NCBI RefSeq assembly: GCF_014736495.1
Contig: NZ_MDUX01000040.1
Span: 1-32,836 of the forward strand
Direction of reading: 5' to 3'
DNA length: 32,836 bases
DNA from: Candidatus Dactylopiibacterium carminicum
Lineage (GTDB): Bacteria > Pseudomonadota > Gammaproteobacteria > Burkholderiales > Rhodocyclaceae
A model generated the notes under the pieces. It searched no databases, was not told where the DNA came from, and saw only the letters and a list, made by a program, of their open reading frames with translations. Made by a program: the position numbers and the translations under genes. Positions 31,855 through 32,836 of the stretch are shown piece by piece (the stretch's first letter is position 1; the number at the start of each line of letters is the position of its first letter).

Positions 31855-31879
31855 GCAACGCACGATAACAGGACACGCC

Positions 31880-32524
31880 ATGAAGACTTCCTCGACACTA
31901 CCCGCTCTCACTGCCGCCTTGATCCTAGTGGGATGCGCCAACATGACCGAGACTCAGCGCGGTACGCTGATCGGTACCGGTATCGGGGCCGCCGCCGGAG
32001 CTGCCATCGGCAAGGCTAGCGGTTCAAACAAGGTCGGACGCGATGCGGCTATTGGTGCCGCAGTCGGTGCCGCCGGTGGCTACATCTGGTCTTCACGCAT
32101 GGAGCAGCAACGTCGTGCAATGGAAGAGGCGACCGCCGGGACAGGAGTATCCGTTAGCCGCACGGCGGATGATCAGCTCAAGCTGGATATCCCGAGCGAC
32201 ATTTCCTTTGCCGTCAACCGTGCGGACATCCAGCCCAATTTCCGCACGGTTCTCGACCAATTCGCCACAAGCCTGCGCAACAACACCGGTACACGCGTAG
32301 ACATCGTTGGCCATACCGATAGCACTGGCAGCGATGCCATCAACAATCCGCTGTCTGTCCGGCGCGCGGAAAGCGTACGCGACTATCTGGTCGGAAGAGG
32401 TGTCAGCTCCAGCCGTTTTAAAACCGCTGGCGTAGGCGCTTCCCAACCGATCGCTGACAATACGACAGCCTCTGGGCGGGCCCTCAACCGGCGAGTGGAA
32501 ATCTACGTCGGCGAATTGCGCTGA
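31880..32524 (+). CDS. YiaD-type OmpA-family lipoprotein
   Basis: A 214-residue outer-membrane lipoprotein. The signal ends in a lipobox, LILVGC (Cys at about residue 19). A glycine-zipper segment (GTLIGTGIGAAAGAAIGK ... DAAIGAAVGAAGGYIW) follows, then an OmpA C-terminal peptidoglycan-binding domain. Hallmarks of that domain are VDIVGHTDSTGSDAINNPLS, RRAESVRDYLVGRGVSS and NRRVEIYVGELR. This arrangement is that of YiaD and related proteins, which tether the outer membrane to the wall. I chose ATG 31880; an upstream in-frame codon at 31838 sits inside the terminator and precedes a poor signal. It has its own promoter region after the terminator and is not an obvious secretion component. Confidence 0.93.
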   Translation: MKTSSTLPALTAALILVGCANMTETQRGTLIGTGIGAAAGAAIGKASGSNKVGRDAAIGAAVGAAGGYIWSSRMEQQRRAMEEATAGTGVSVSRTADDQLKLDIPSDISFAVNRADIQPNFRTVLDQFATSLRNNTGTRVDIVGHTDSTGSDAINNPLSVRRAESVRDYLVGRGVSSSRFKTAGVGASQPIADNTTASGRALNRRVEIYVGELR

Positions 32525-32542
32525 TATTGTCTATATCAGGAA

Positions 32543-32575
32543 AAGGCCTGCCCCAACTGGTGGCGGGCCTTATTG
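32543..32575 (+). terminator. Rho-independent terminator of the OmpA-like gene
   Basis: A roughly 9-bp stem, AAGGCCTGCC / GGCGGGCCTT (32543-32552 / 32562-32571, one G-U pair), is followed by ATTGT. It lies 18 bases after the stop codon. Confidence 0.7.
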
Positions 32576-32675
32576 TCGCCGGGCCGTCCCAAGACAAAAT
32601 TCCCCTCGGGGACAGCGCCCCCGCGTAGCAGCCTTTTTTGCCTCATCCCTTACTGCAAGAGGGGGTACAGAAATA

Positions 32676-32701
32676 AAAAAGCCACCCGCAGGTGGCTTTT
32701 T
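32676..32701. terminator. Bidirectional Rho-independent terminator
   Basis: A symmetric hairpin, AAAAAGCCACC / GGTGGCTTTTT, has a CGCA loop and A and T runs on the two sides. It works on either strand. It is ideally placed to end a - strand gene whose stop would be at 32718. Confidence 0.88.
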
Positions 32702-32717
32702 CTGGATCGACAGTCGA

Positions 32718-32836
32718 TCAGGAACCGGACAACTGGATGCCATGTTCAGCGGCATTGTAGCGGTGACGATTCACGATACGCTGAATCGCCCCCGGTTCAC
32801 TAGACACTTCGAAGCCTTAAGCTGGCAACCAAGTGG
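32718..32836 (-). CDS. Possible C-terminal fragment of an unidentified - strand gene at the right edge
   Basis: Reading leftward from the edge, the - strand frame ending at TGA (32720-32718) gives GFEVSSEPGAIQRIVNRHRY, then NAAEHGIQLSGS. It ends 17 bases before the bidirectional terminator, as a real gene would. The frame is blocked by TAA at 32817-32819. One extra G in AAGG just downstream (giving AAGGGC) would join it to QLK from the neighbouring frame, so another one-base loss is possible. The next-frame upstream residues (LGCQLK) run to the window edge. I do not recognise the family. An inverted repeat, CGATTCA ... TGAATCG (32767-32788), lies inside it. Confidence 0.35.

Larger units (their letters stand above)
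32525..32717. other. Non-coding gap after the OmpA-like gene
   Basis: About 190 bases hold only the two terminators listed separately. The computed open frames across it (on both strands) run through the hairpins and have no family features. The middle part (32580-32670) shows nothing I can name. Confidence 0.55.

Noticed and set aside
32573..32803. Small + strand frame after the OmpA-like gene
   Set aside because: It runs straight through the bidirectional terminator and has no supporting features.

Overview
The window reads as a dense, GC-rich chromosomal segment of a Gram-negative proteobacterium, most likely a betaproteobacterium (Rhodocyclales-like is my best guess). The reasons are an Rnf complex with a linked rseC-type gene, a type II secretion operon, a DsbC-type periplasmic isomerase, UbiH-type quinone hydroxylation and a YiaD/OmpA lipoprotein. 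I see no phage, insertion sequence, CRISPR, tRNA or rRNA. The content is core metabolism, envelope and secretion, not an obvious accessory island.

Layout. 1-435: end of a GNAT acetyltransferase (+). 446-2618: RarD-type permease and a stand-alone cysteine desulfurase (both -). 2919-7349: rseC-rnfA-B-C-(D/G remnants)-E-H (+), a membrane-bound electron-transfer operon. 7441-9665: a KdpDE-like two-component pair (+) whose kinase lacks the usual N-terminal KdpD domains. 9689-9830: small palindromic repeats. 9867-16151: a purine-type locus, with guanine deaminase, two permeases and a double ATPase on the - strand facing a divergent BMP-family binding protein on the + strand. 16212-18257: a small predicted outer-membrane protein and an O-acetylhomoserine sulfhydrylase (-). 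18463-20425: dsbC and a UbiH-family monooxygenase (-). 20557-31752: a DUF4395 protein, then an unbroken twelve-gene type II secretion operon in the order L-M-N-F-G-H-I-J-K-C-D-E (+). 31880-32524: OmpA-family lipoprotein (+). The right edge holds terminators and what may be the tail of an unidentified - strand gene.

The most striking feature is not a new system but a pattern of lesions. At least four conserved genes (GNAT, rnfA, one ABC permease, metY) are split by small frameshifts. rseC probably has another, and the right-edge fragment may have one. Most are consistent with loss of one base, often in a G/C run. In addition rnfD is cut after about 99 codons and joined to what looks like the last 13 codons of rnfG, so roughly 1.3 kb expected in an Rnf operon is missing. 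The shared pattern suggests sequencing or assembly error for the single-base shifts. The rnfD-rnfG junction could be a true deletion or a collapsed assembly, and it decides whether this cell has a working Rnf pump.

I did not find convincing evidence of a previously undescribed system. The best biological leads are the truncated KdpD-like kinase beside rnf, the permuted type II secretion gene order, the palindromic repeat cluster, and the structured leader in front of metY.
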